Notes under the pieces: model-generated
Told to the model about the DNA's origin: nothing
The model's input: only the letters and a program-made list of their open reading frames with translations
Databases searched by the model: none
Source of the DNA: JAZSMJ01 sp045535815
GTDB taxonomy: Bacteria; Bacillota; Clostridia; Oscillospirales; CAG-272
Direction: 5' to 3'
Assembly (NCBI GenBank): GCA_045535815.1
Contig: JAZSMJ010000013.1
Span: 1-13,191 of the forward strand
DNA length: 13,191 nt
Shown here: in pieces, positions 4,876 through 10,649 of the stretch
Layout: the number at the start of each line of letters is the position of its first letter
Numbering within the stretch: the stretch's first letter is position 1
Program-made: the position numbers and the translations under genes

Positions 4876-5229
4876 AGCAGCATGTTTCAAGAGAAAACCG
4901 TTAGGTGCGCTGTTCACCAAAGGCACTCTTTGCACATTGACAAGTATATATGAGGTTGTAACACATAAGTCTTGGTGTTACGTAAAATATACTCAAGCGT
5001 TAGTGTTTACTGTACGGCATGGGAATATATTATCCGTTAGGTTAATATATAGAGTACCTGATACAGTTGTAGATGAGTATATCTTGTCTACAAAGGGTGT
5101 TGTCAACCACCCTACGATGTAACGCCACTTTAGGTAGCAATATCTATTGGGGTTAAAGGTCGGAGGCGTGAGCCGTTACTACGACTGGGCAGTTACAAGC
5201 CCATGACCTTTAGGTCGTGGGTAGTTGAC
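4876..5229 (+). ncRNA. Candidate stand-alone omega-RNA (TnpB-type guide RNA)
   Basis: The stretch from the internal promoter to the right end has no good gene but dense pairing: GTAACAC/GTGTTAC (4958-4964 and 4975-4981), a GTCG/CGAC stem around GGC-GTGA-GCC with a GNRA-type loop (5159-5184), GGGC/GCCC (5187-5190 and 5199-5202, competing with the end hairpin), and the end hairpin. In TnpB elements the omega-RNA runs to the right end and uses the flank as guide; here the guide would be the bases from 5230 on. HEARO/IscB RNA is an alternative. The 5' end is estimated from the promoter. Confidence 0.5.
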
Positions 5230-5238
5230 GTGTCCTCC

Positions 5239-6087
5239 TTATCCGAACATGAAAGAAAGCTGTTCTCCGTCCTTGTCTTTCTGTTCAAGCACCGGTGCTA
5301 CCATTTCTTCTTTCGCTCGTCTATAAAACTCTTTATTGATCTCAAACCCATAAAAAGCTCTGCCTGTTTCAACCGCCGCCCTTGCCGTGGAACCGGAACC
5401 AAAGCACGGGTCAATTACTACGTCCCCTTCATCGGTGAAAATCTCAATCAGCCGCTTCATGAGGTTTACGGGCTTCTGTGCTGGATGAATCTTTGGTATC
5501 TCTCTCCCGTCACGTTCCCACTGAAACCAGTTAAAAATCATGTGTCCCGTTCCTGTGATGTTCTTTCCGTTTTCGTCCACCTTCAAGCCGTTTCTGAATT
5601 TCGGAAGCTTGCCACGGTAGAAAAGAATCGCATACTCTGTTGCCCCCACAACTCTCATGTTTGCCTTTAATACTTGCGGAGAATAGTTCTTGATAAAGAC
5701 AAGCGGTATATAGTGGACAAAGCCATGCTTCTTTGCTGCATCTATGAGCGTTGGTTGCTGTTCGAAACTACAGAAAACAATCATGCAAGGCGCATCTGAT
5801 GAACGTCCCCTTGCGGATTTTACTTCCGGCTCTTTCCTCATAAGCCTTGAGCAAAAGTGGAAATACTCGTACAAATTGAAGTTGAAATCAGATGCAAAGG
5901 CGGCTTTTCCGGCAAGCTTCGATTCACCGTTCTTGTTGTCTCCCCCAACATACCACATTGGATTTGAGCCGTAAAAGTTAGTTCCCACGTTGTAAGGCAC
6001 GTCAGCTATAATGAGCTGTGCCTTCTGAATCGGGTAGCACTTCCATCCTTGCATACTGTCGTTATACAGTTCACATTTCAGTCCCAT
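5239..6087 (-). CDS. DNA adenine-type N6/N4 methyltransferase, beta-class motif order
   Basis: A 282-residue site-specific methyltransferase. The catalytic motif comes first as D-V-P-Y (residues 29-32, normally D/N-P-P-Y/W), followed by the family segment NVGTNFYGSNPMWY. The AdoMet-binding motif I, DPCFGSGS, is at 226-233 near the C-terminus, after KIHPAQKPVNLMKRLIEIF. This IV-before-I order is that of beta-class enzymes, most of which methylate adenine N6. It would transfer a methyl group from AdoMet to DNA, probably shielding phage DNA from restriction. AGAGGAGG precedes the ATG and is itself the coding end of the upstream cytosine methyltransferase fragment (17-base overlap). The second catalytic residue (V for P) is unusual but I think it occurs in this phage subgroup. 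The target site cannot be read. Confidence 0.9.
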   Translation of the reverse strand: MGLKCELYNDSMQGWKCYPIQKAQLIIADVPYNVGTNFYGSNPMWYVGGDNKNGESKLAGKAAFASDFNFNLYEYFHFCSRLMRKEPEVKSARGRSSDAPCMIVFCSFEQQPTLIDAAKKHGFVHYIPLVFIKNYSPQVLKANMRVVGATEYAILFYRGKLPKFRNGLKVDENGKNITGTGHMIFNWFQWERDGREIPKIHPAQKPVNLMKRLIEIFTDEGDVVIDPCFGSGSTARAAVETGRAFYGFEINKEFYRRAKEEMVAPVLEQKDKDGEQLSFMFG

Positions 6088-6625
6088 CGTTTTCCTCCTC
6101 TGGAAATCTCATTTTTGTTACGGCTATCGGAAATTCTTCAATCTCTGACGCCCATACCGGTACCGCTCCACACCTGGAAAACACAAGCGGGAATCCACCT
6201 ATCCCGTCAAACAGGCTTGCCATTGTTACCGGCCTGTCATAATGAGCGCATATCCTTCTCGCCATCCACTCCCAAAACGGCAAGGCTATACTGTTTCCGA
6301 GTGCCTTATATCGTGGACTATCTGCATCCTTGTGTTTCTTTCCATTGCTGTCAACCCATTCTCCTATATCCGTCCATCCGTCCGGGTAGCCTTGCAGCCT
6401 CTCACATTCTAAAGGCGTCAATCTGCGCACGATGCTCTCTGTCTCTGTTTCCATCGTCATAGGCACTTTATTTCCTCCTGTTCCCATACGTGATGATAAT
6501 GTCTGTACAATTCCATCCTCTGCGATCTTCACCCTGCTGTCTGCCGGATGGTTTTCTATCGCAACAGCTTGTGGTGCTTTGTAATCTCTGCTATTTAACG
6601 TATATGCCACCCCCCCTCTCGTCAA
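6071..6625 (-). CDS. C5-cytosine methyltransferase, C-terminal fragment with motifs IX, X and I
   Basis: The open frame has about 184 codons. It carries motif IX (RRLTPLECERLQGYP, residues 67-81), motif X (YKALGNSIALP, 106-116) and then, unusually, motif I (SLFDGIGGFP, 137-146) with the following ASEIEEFPIAVTKMRFP. In ordinary C5 enzymes motif I is N-terminal, so the gene is circularly permuted with the piece at 6723-7658. There is no good start at the left of the frame; 6625 is a TTG without a ribosome site. GGAGG at 6474-6478 stands seven bases before an in-frame GTG (6466) and 13 before an ATG (6460), so a separate 130-residue subunit is possible. More likely it is the downstream part of a broken gene. 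It overlaps the adenine methyltransferase by 17 bases. Confidence 0.75.
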   Translation of the reverse strand: MTRGGVAYTLNSRDYKAPQAVAIENHPADSRVKIAEDGIVQTLSSRMGTGGNKVPMTMETETESIVRRLTPLECERLQGYPDGWTDIGEWVDSNGKKHKDADSPRYKALGNSIALPFWEWMARRICAHYDRPVTMASLFDGIGGFPLVFSRCGAVPVWASEIEEFPIAVTKMRFPEEENDGTEM

Positions 6626-7326
6626 TCTTCGGTGTTGGATGGTCCGCTACGCTGAATAATGACTTTTCCTGCATTGACATATTGGTTTCCAACTCCTTTT
6701 TCATCTGCTGCGCATAGCGCTCCTACTGTGGCTGAATAACAAGGTCCGTAGCATCCTTGAAGTCTCTCTGTTTCAGGCTTGATGCAACCCCCCCGTCTGT
6801 GTACTGTCCGAACGCTTGCTGTGTCATTACAACCGCCATACCGCCCTGATTACAGGCAGGTGAACCGCCGTTTAAATCTAACGTTCTTGCGGTTTCCGCT
6901 TCATATATACCGCTGTTCGGATTATCAGACTTCATAGCATTACTTTCATATGCGCTTATGCCGTAACAAACACTTTGGTTGTTCAGTGTACTTAACGCTC
7001 CTGTCCTTTCATCCTGAATTAGTATTCCTTTGCCCCCCCCAGGCTTTCCGGCTCGTTCTTGGAAACTGATTGCCCGGCCTGTCTCATCAGTGCTTTGCCA
7101 AGAATATCCGGCAATATCTTTCCTCTCCTGTTCGCCCGATTCAGAATCCCCTGACATGCCTTTGCGCTCAAATAATATTTCGGGTGCGCTTGTACCTCTA
7201 AAATCTGCGACAAGTGCGATCCTTTTTCTTCGCTGGGGTACTCCCCAAAACTGCGCATCGTGTACTCGCCAAGCAATACTCCACCATGTTCCCATGATGC
7301 ATCCTGATTGTGGCCAGCGCCCCCCC
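6610..7326 (-). repeat. Four G tracts of 7-8 bases in the C5 methyltransferase
   Basis: On the coding strand there are runs of G7 at 6610-6616, G7 at 6788-6794, G8 at 7033-7040 and G7 at 7320-7326. I see no other G or C run longer than five in the window. Tracts of this length slip readily and drive phase variation in many methyltransferase genes. Confidence 0.7.
6622..6735 (-). pseudogene. Out-of-frame middle piece of the C5 methyltransferase
   Basis: Between the two methyltransferase frames the third reading frame encodes SATVGALCAADEKGVGNQ followed by YVNAGKVIIQ, which looks like the variable linker or target-recognition stretch of phage C5 enzymes. It ends at a TGA (6622-6624). It is open and enzyme-like but in neither flanking frame. 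A one-base change near 6726-6735 and another near 6625-6655 would join all three pieces. This supports a single ancestral gene of about 530 codons. Confidence 0.55.
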
Positions 7327-7658
7327 TCAAATCGAGGTATGCAGGCATTCCCTTCGGCCACTTTTGCGGTTTCTTCAAGGACCGCCCGGAAATCTTCTCC
7401 GTTGTTGCTGCTGAATGCTCCTGGTACATTTTCCCAGACCATATATCGAGGTCGAATATCGACATTTGCTCTCCTACAAGCATCGTGCATCTCCTTTATG
7501 ATTCTTATCTGCTCCATGAATAGACCGCTCCGCTCCCCGGAAAGTCCTTTTCTTTTACCTGCTATAGACAGGTCTTGACATGGGCTGCCGCCTGTTATAA
7601 TATCCACTATCGGCATATCGTAACCACTAATTTTGGTTATATCCCCGTAGTGTTTCAC
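6723..7658 (-). CDS. C5-cytosine methyltransferase, catalytic part starting at motif III
   Basis: 311 codons from a GTG at 7658. Motif III (HYGDI) is followed by the catalytic P-C-Q loop (GGSPCQDLS, Cys27), motif VI E-N-V (76-78) and motif VIII Q-R-R-K-R (142-146), then a variable region typical of target recognition. Cys27 attacks cytosine C6 and the enzyme transfers a methyl group to C5. Motif I is absent here and upstream, and lies instead at the end of the fragment at 6071. The protein begins at K-H-Y-G-D-I, which in unpermuted relatives directly follows the R-F-P that ends the other fragment. GAGGTAG lies five bases before the GTG. It ends early at TAG (6723-6725) through an apparent frameshift, so this copy may be inactive unless slippage restores it. 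Confidence 0.8.
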   Translation of the reverse strand: MKHYGDITKISGYDMPIVDIITGGSPCQDLSIAGKRKGLSGERSGLFMEQIRIIKEMHDACRRANVDIRPRYMVWENVPGAFSSNNGEDFRAVLEETAKVAEGNACIPRFEGGRWPQSGCIMGTWWSIAWRVHDAQFWGVPQRRKRIALVADFRGTSAPEILFERKGMSGDSESGEQERKDIAGYSWQSTDETGRAISFQERAGKPGGGKGILIQDERTGALSTLNNQSVCYGISAYESNAMKSDNPNSGIYEAETARTLDLNGGSPACNQGGMAVVMTQQAFGQYTDGGVASSLKQRDFKDATDLVIQPQ

Positions 7659-7741
7659 TCTTCTACCTCGCTTTCTAACTTGTCCGCTTGCACTATTGTT
7701 TGTGCAAGTAAACTAAATTGGTGGTAATGGTTTTCCGTTCC
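7655..7741 (-). pseudogene. 28-codon remnant or alternative tail ending LESEVEE
   Basis: In the frame ending at TGA 7655-7657 the sequence reads HYHQFSLLAQTIVQADKLES then EVEE, with no start codon. The ending ADK-L-ESEVE matches the ADK-A-ESEVE tail of the protein at 8958-9221. It is therefore either the lost C-terminus of the gene at 7713, separated by a one-base shift, or a remnant of a deleted gene. Its TGA overlaps the GTG of the cytosine methyltransferase, the same coupling seen at other junctions. Confidence 0.5.
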
Positions 7742-8120
7742 TTATATCTTCCAAACTTGTTTTTTCGACTACTACCTGTCTTCCTAATTCGTTTATAAGT
7801 CCTGTCTTGTGTTTATCTCGCACATCACTTTCTGACGTCACGCCTATCAACCCATACAGCCTTCGCCTTGTCCGCTCCAAGTCTGCATCTATATAACCTT
7901 TTAGCCTGTCGTTCCGATTCCCCCTGAACCATTTTTCCTTGAATTTTTGCACAGTCTCCATATATGATTCTCGGTCAGTATCACACGATAAATACCATTC
8001 CAGATCATGCGCCAGCTTTGCCACGTCCCGCATCAGATCGTCAAGCTCTTCATCCTCCATATGACCAACCAGATACTCGTTAATATTACAATACACATAA
8101 CCGCAGTGTCCTCCGCTCAT
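7713..8120 (-). CDS. Uncharacterised 135-residue phage protein (MSGG type)
   Basis: Starts MSGGHCGYVYCNINEYLVGH. Then come an acidic helix (EDEELDDLMRDVAKLAHDLEWYL) and a basic region (RLKGYIDADLERTRRRLYGLIG). The MSGG-x-x-x-Y opening with a following helix-rich body recalls a common unnamed phage family in Bacillota; this is from memory. AGGAGG precedes the start. The stop is TAG at 7713. Another frame beginning just before the stop continues with a tail like that of neighbouring genes, so the natural C-terminus may be longer. Confidence 0.75.
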   Translation of the reverse strand: MSGGHCGYVYCNINEYLVGHMEDEELDDLMRDVAKLAHDLEWYLSCDTDRESYMETVQKFKEKWFRGNRNDRLKGYIDADLERTRRRLYGLIGVTSESDVRDKHKTGLINELGRQVVVEKTSLEDIRNGKPLPPI

Positions 8121-8124
8121 TCTT

Positions 8125-8520
8125 CTACCTCCTTGTACGGCTCTCCCTCACTTTCTGCCTTCTTTTATCATTAAGTGGATTTATAGACTCAAGATATTCT
8201 GTTAAAGTCATACCGGCTTTTTCTGCTTCTTTTGTCCATTGTTCTGTTTTTTCTATAATTTTATCTCTGTTAAATATTATGTACATCCATAAGTTTTTCT
8301 GCTCTTCGTCTGTCAGATTTTCAAAAATATTACCACTCATGCCCTTATCCTCACTTTCTGTTTCGACATGAATCATACCTATTGCTTCAAGCGTGAAATA
8401 AAATTCTTCACCTTCGGCTCTTACATAAAACATCTCATTGGTACAGTAGTGTTCTTCGACATTATTTATAGTTTCTAAAGCAACCTCTGATTTTTTACCA
8501 TATATCGTAATTTTTTTCAT
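8125..8520 (-). CDS. 131-residue protein, apparent fusion of two small genes
   Basis: Starts MKKITIYGKKSEVALETINN. The first half (to about residue 60, ending HVETESEDKG) resembles a complete small protein with the local E-S-E tail. The second half (from MSGNIFENLTDEEQKNLWMY) looks like an independent helical domain that could have its own start. The DNA between them (8349-8360) is a junction repeat, so the gene looks like a fusion in which the junction stayed in frame. The C-terminal QKVRESRTRR is the junction repeat at 8146-8160 read in the wrong frame. The normal frame would give AESEGEPYKEVEE and a TGA overlapping the next ATG. The start overlaps the previous stop (ATGA), with GTGAGG as ribosome site. 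Confidence 0.75.
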   Translation of the reverse strand: MKKITIYGKKSEVALETINNVEEHYCTNEMFYVRAEGEEFYFTLEAIGMIHVETESEDKGMSGNIFENLTDEEQKNLWMYIIFNRDKIIEKTEQWTKEAEKAGMTLTEYLESINPLNDKRRQKVRESRTRR

Positions 8521-8768
8521 TCCGGATCCTCACTTCCTGCCTTGACAACGTGTTCGGTTTCAAAAACTCTTATACCGTCTGGTGTTCCACGTAGGTACAA
8601 TGTCACTAATTTATTGTGCCAGAAACATTTAGGACATAAGCATCCGTGATACAGCATCGGGTCGTTATTAACACTATACATCCTATTTCCACAACAACTT
8701 GTATAGAAAAACATACCGTTTCCATGTGCTTCTTCAAGATACTGATAGGTTGCTTCTGATCTTTCCAT
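8517..8768 (-). CDS. 83-residue cysteine-rich protein, probable zinc ribbon
   Basis: Starts MERSEATYQYLEEAHGNGMF. Cysteines at 25-26 and at 43, 45 and 48 (HGCLCPKCFWHNK) suggest a compact zinc-binding fold, with the C-x2-C at 45-48 as the clearest half site. The ending is VKAGSEDPE, one version of the local A-G-S-E tail. It overlaps the next gene by ATGA. The previous stop overlaps this start as TAATG, with AGTGAGG as ribosome site. Binding partner and role are unknown. Confidence 0.75.
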   Translation of the reverse strand: MERSEATYQYLEEAHGNGMFFYTSCCGNRMYSVNNDPMLYHGCLCPKCFWHNKLVTLYLRGTPDGIRVFETEHVVKAGSEDPE

Positions 8769-8968
8769 TATTCCTCACTTCCTGCCTGATATGGGCATTC
8801 TTTTTCATCACAGCACCATTCAAACCATATATTTTCGATATATGCTTTGTCACATGATAAGCCAGGAATCCACCCGTCAAGCTTCCGCATCAGCTTGTCA
8901 AATTCTGCCTGCGTGATCGCTCCGTTGTGTCTCAATCTCTTAATTATGCTCTTGCAACTATTCGGCAT
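8768..8968 (-). CDS. Uncharacterised 66-residue protein
   Basis: Starts MPNSCKSIIKRLRHNGAITQ. I place the start at the ATG at 8968, eight bases after GTGAGG; a GTG at 8980 in frame lies inside the ribosome site. The first half looks helical (AEFDKLMRKLDGW). The second half has WCCDEKECPY, a small Cys cluster. The tail is QAGSEE, encoded by a junction repeat. The start overlaps the preceding gene by 11 bases. No family is recognised. Confidence 0.7.
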   Translation of the reverse strand: MPNSCKSIIKRLRHNGAITQAEFDKLMRKLDGWIPGLSCDKAYIENIWFEWCCDEKECPYQAGSEE

Positions 8969-9221
8969 TTTCCACCTCACTTTCTGCCTTATCTGCTTCT
9001 ATGATGGTTGGTGCAATTTTAATATAGTTACTGCCATAATTAGCATCATCAATAGCGTTTAATGGTAAGTTATCTGCATTAATCAACCTCCCATGCCCTT
9101 TCTGGAGTGGTGTACCATCTTTAATCCAACTAACAAGCCTATATCCGTCTTGTAAAGGGAATCTTGCTCTGCATATTTCTTCATATGCTCCCTCTGGAAT
9201 ATCAATTACTATCTGCATCAT
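8958..9221 (-). CDS. 87-residue phage protein with HGRLINAD and APTIIEAD segments
   Basis: Starts MMQIVIDIPEGAYEEICRAR. The ATG pair at 9221/9218 follows GTGAGG; the open frame extends upstream but without a better start. The strand-rich N-terminus (IVIDIPEGAYEEI) is followed by KDGTPLQKGHGRLINADNLP and then KIAPTIIEADKAESEVENAE. The G-H-G-R-L-I-(N/D)-A-D and A-P-T-(I/V) segments recur in small phage and mobile-element proteins of Clostridia; this is recalled, not searched. The tail ADKAESEVE is the fullest coding version of the local junction repeat. Function unknown. Confidence 0.8.
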   Translation of the reverse strand: MMQIVIDIPEGAYEEICRARFPLQDGYRLVSWIKDGTPLQKGHGRLINADNLPLNAIDDANYGSNYIKIAPTIIEADKAESEVENAE

Positions 9222-9240
9222 TCGCCTCACTTTCCTGTAG

Positions 9241-9468
9241 CTAAACTTCTGCTGTGTACTTGTCAATAATATTTAAACTATGTCTGTATGCGTTTTCCAT
9301 CTGTACATGCGTGTATCTCTCGTTTAAGTCTGCAATACTCATTGCAATTTGAAATTGCTTATCTGCCGCCGCTTTAATCCCTTGTCGAATCTCTTGTAAT
9401 GCATTAATCATTTTGTCATACTTATCACCCTTCTCGCAAAGCAATTCATATTGTTCCTGATTTGTCAT
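9241..9468 (-). CDS. 75-residue coiled or helical protein
   Basis: Starts MTNQEQYELLCEKGDKYDKM. Almost the whole chain is predicted helical and charged (INALQEIRQGIKAAADKQFQ, MENAYRHSLNIIDKY). The start overlaps the previous gene by ATGA, and GTGAGGGAGAGG serves as ribosome site inside that gene's tail. Here the junction repeat downstream (9225-9237) lies after the TAG stop and is not translated. This is useful evidence that the DNA repeat itself is kept. Function unknown. Confidence 0.75.
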   Translation of the reverse strand: MTNQEQYELLCEKGDKYDKMINALQEIRQGIKAAADKQFQIAMSIADLNERYTHVQMENAYRHSLNIIDKYTAEV

Positions 9469-9959
9469 TCCTCTCCCTCACTTTCTGCCATCCATGCTCC
9501 ACACTTGGGGCAATATTTTTCACTGGGATATGGTCTTGAACTGTCTTGGTATACTTGGTGTTCACACTTATTGCAATACCACATATATCCTTCACCCATT
9601 ACTGCTTTAGGTGTTTTAACCCACTTCCCTATCTTCGGCTGTGGTATGACAGGTGGCAGGTCTCTGATTTTGTCAATAAAAAATCCACTTGCAAAATCAT
9701 TTTTAAAACTTGACCGACTGTTTAAAATTATATCAAGCACCGCTTGTCTGCTGATGGCATCCTCGCAAGGCTCTTGCTTTAATGCCTGTGGTTCAACCCT
9801 GCACCCTTGCTTTTCCAACAACTCCAACTTTGCAAGAGCCATCCCGATTGAAGATGCCACTCCGTACGACAGACTTTTCCGAATCAGGGCAAAATCCTCT
9901 TGTGCAATTTCTGAAAAGTTATCATTCCAATCAAACGGCTCTTCTATGATTTCTGTCAT
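9465..9959 (-). CDS. 164-residue phage protein with C-terminal zinc ribbon
   Basis: Starts MTEIIEEPFDWNDNFSEIAQ. It holds the segment CEDAISRQAVLDII (about residues 68-81), then IRDLPPVIPQPKIGKWVKTP, then a zinc ribbon with cysteines 129, 132, 150 and 153 (WYCNKC ... YCPKCGAWM). This order (E-D-A-I-S-R-Q-A, L-P-P-V, ribbon ending C-P-x-C-G-A-x-M) is familiar from prophages of Lachnospiraceae and related gut Clostridia, but I know of no assigned function. The tail is AESEGEE, encoded by a junction repeat. The start overlaps the previous stop as ATGA. Confidence 0.85.
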   Translation of the reverse strand: MTEIIEEPFDWNDNFSEIAQEDFALIRKSLSYGVASSIGMALAKLELLEKQGCRVEPQALKQEPCEDAISRQAVLDIILNSRSSFKNDFASGFFIDKIRDLPPVIPQPKIGKWVKTPKAVMGEGYMWYCNKCEHQVYQDSSRPYPSEKYCPKCGAWMAESEGEE

Positions 9960-10180
9960 TTTTCTCCCTCGCTTTCCGCTTTACATGGTTCTGCACGGTC
10001 AAACCACACTTGATTAAATAAAATATTGCTAACAGGAGAACATATGCCTGCACTATCCTCTGTTGCATAAGTGCCATCTTGATATTGAAAGACCGTATAG
10101 GGATAGCCGAGTGATATACTTCTGTCGGCATATAGTTTCATCCCGACATAATCTTTTGCGTTTTCAGGCGTTAAATACAT
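9956..10180 (-). CDS. Uncharacterised 74-residue protein
   Basis: Starts MYLTPENAKDYVGMKLYADR. It is Tyr-rich and probably a small beta fold (SLGYPYTVFQYQDGTYATED). The ending RAEPCKAESEGEK again carries the local A-E-S-E tail. GAGAGGG lies four bases ahead of the ATG, within a degenerate non-coding junction repeat (10187-10199). The stop overlaps the next gene as ATGA. No family is recognised. Confidence 0.75.
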   Translation of the reverse strand: MYLTPENAKDYVGMKLYADRSISLGYPYTVFQYQDGTYATEDSAGICSPVSNILFNQVWFDRAEPCKAESEGEK

Positions 10181-10209
10181 CTTTTCCCTCTCTTTCTACT
10201 TTGAATAGC

Positions 10210-10395
10210 TCAATCCTCTGTATAACTATATATGCTCTCAATTTCGTAGCTGTTGGAACAGCAATCTGGATATAAACTTTGGCATAATTCCGACAAGTAA
10301 TCATGCGCCTTTTTTTCAGCTTCTTCCTTTGTGTCGCAAAAAAATGATGTTTTAATCTCTATGGTGGCTTCTACTTCCCACTCTTTATCCATCAT
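10210..10395 (-). CDS. 61-residue protein
   Basis: Starts MMDKEWEVEATIEIKTSFFC. The ATG pair at 10395/10392 follows AGGAGGAAGAGG; the frame continues upstream without a ribosome site. A beta strand (VEATIEIKTSFF) is followed by an acidic and helical stretch (DTKEEAEKKAHDYLSELCQS) and a Cys-containing end. The order strand-helix-strand recalls small proteins in which a helix packs on a sheet. The stop is at 10210. It overlaps the previous gene by 11 bases. Function unknown. Confidence 0.7.
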   Translation of the reverse strand: MMDKEWEVEATIEIKTSFFCDTKEEAEKKAHDYLSELCQSLYPDCCSNSYEIESIYSYTED

Positions 10396-10639
10396 CCCTC
10401 TTCCTCCTGTGACTGCTGGCATTCGGACACGTTGCGAAATGCGACACATAGCCGCTCCCGTTTGCACCTTCTTCCAGACTGGCAAACGTCCCACGGATTA
10501 TCTCTCCGTCCTCAGTGATCAGTACTTCATGTCCTCCGTCCTTTATGATCGTCCTTTTTGCCGGGTCTACCGGATTATACTTCCCGGATTTCATTTTGAT
10601 AAACTTGATTTCTGCGTTACAGCTTCTGCAGACTGCCAT
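10385..10639 (-). CDS. 84-residue zinc-binding phage protein
   Basis: Starts MAVCRSCNAEIKFIKMKSGK. A Cys pair (4 and 7) near the start, YNPVDPAKR, a Gly-rich middle (TEDGEIIRGTFASLEEGANG) and the ending GYVSHFATCPNASSHRRKR make up a widespread small phage family as I recall it. The ligands are probably C4, C7, C71 and H67 or H77. It has no named function. The start follows the previous stop by ten bases; AGGTAGG is the ribosome site. Confidence 0.8.
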   Translation of the reverse strand: MAVCRSCNAEIKFIKMKSGKYNPVDPAKRTIIKDGGHEVLITEDGEIIRGTFASLEEGANGSGYVSHFATCPNASSHRRKRDDG

Positions 10640-10649
10640 TCTTTCAATC

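Larger units (their letters stand above)
4797..5229 (+). mobile_element. Transposase-less IS200/IS605-like element (approximate ends)
   Basis: Two hairpins of the same design bracket this stretch. The left is CCCACTGCCC-TT-GGGCGGTGGG (4805-4826) and the right CCCATGACCT-TT-AGGTCGTGGG (5200-5221). Each has ten pairs, a TT loop and one T-G wobble. The right one, followed by TAGTTGAC, resembles the right end of many TnpB-bearing IS200/IS605 elements of Clostridia. No tnpA or tnpB frame is present; the longest open frame (93 residues) looks non-coding. The element sits between two phage genes and begins about ten bases beyond the stop of the adenine methyltransferase. The right end is probably at or near 5229; the left end is uncertain, near 4790-4804. 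The family call rests on recalled end sequences. Confidence 0.6.

Noticed and set aside
4570..4935. 121-residue minus-strand frame across the element edge
   Set aside because: It runs through the left-end hairpin and has no good start; a different frame at 4611-4772 has a ribosome site and sensible protein.
4841..5122. 93-residue open frame inside the inserted element
   Set aside because: It begins at the promoter -35, has no ribosome site and overlaps paired RNA-like arms; no similarity to TnpA or TnpB motifs.
6723..6725. In-frame TAG read as a recoded sense codon (amber-suppressing phage)
   Set aside because: Other genes here end naturally with TAG (7713, 8958, 9241, 12869), and after the TAG the enzyme-like sequence continues in another frame, so a frameshift explains it better.
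7019..7578. Long frames on both strands overlapping the cytosine methyltransferase
   Set aside because: They are shadows of the motif-bearing frame; none has a ribosome site or recognisable motif.
9451..10017. 188-residue plus-strand frame
   Set aside because: It is antisense to the zinc-ribbon gene at 9465-9959, which has clear Cys motifs and coupled start and stop.
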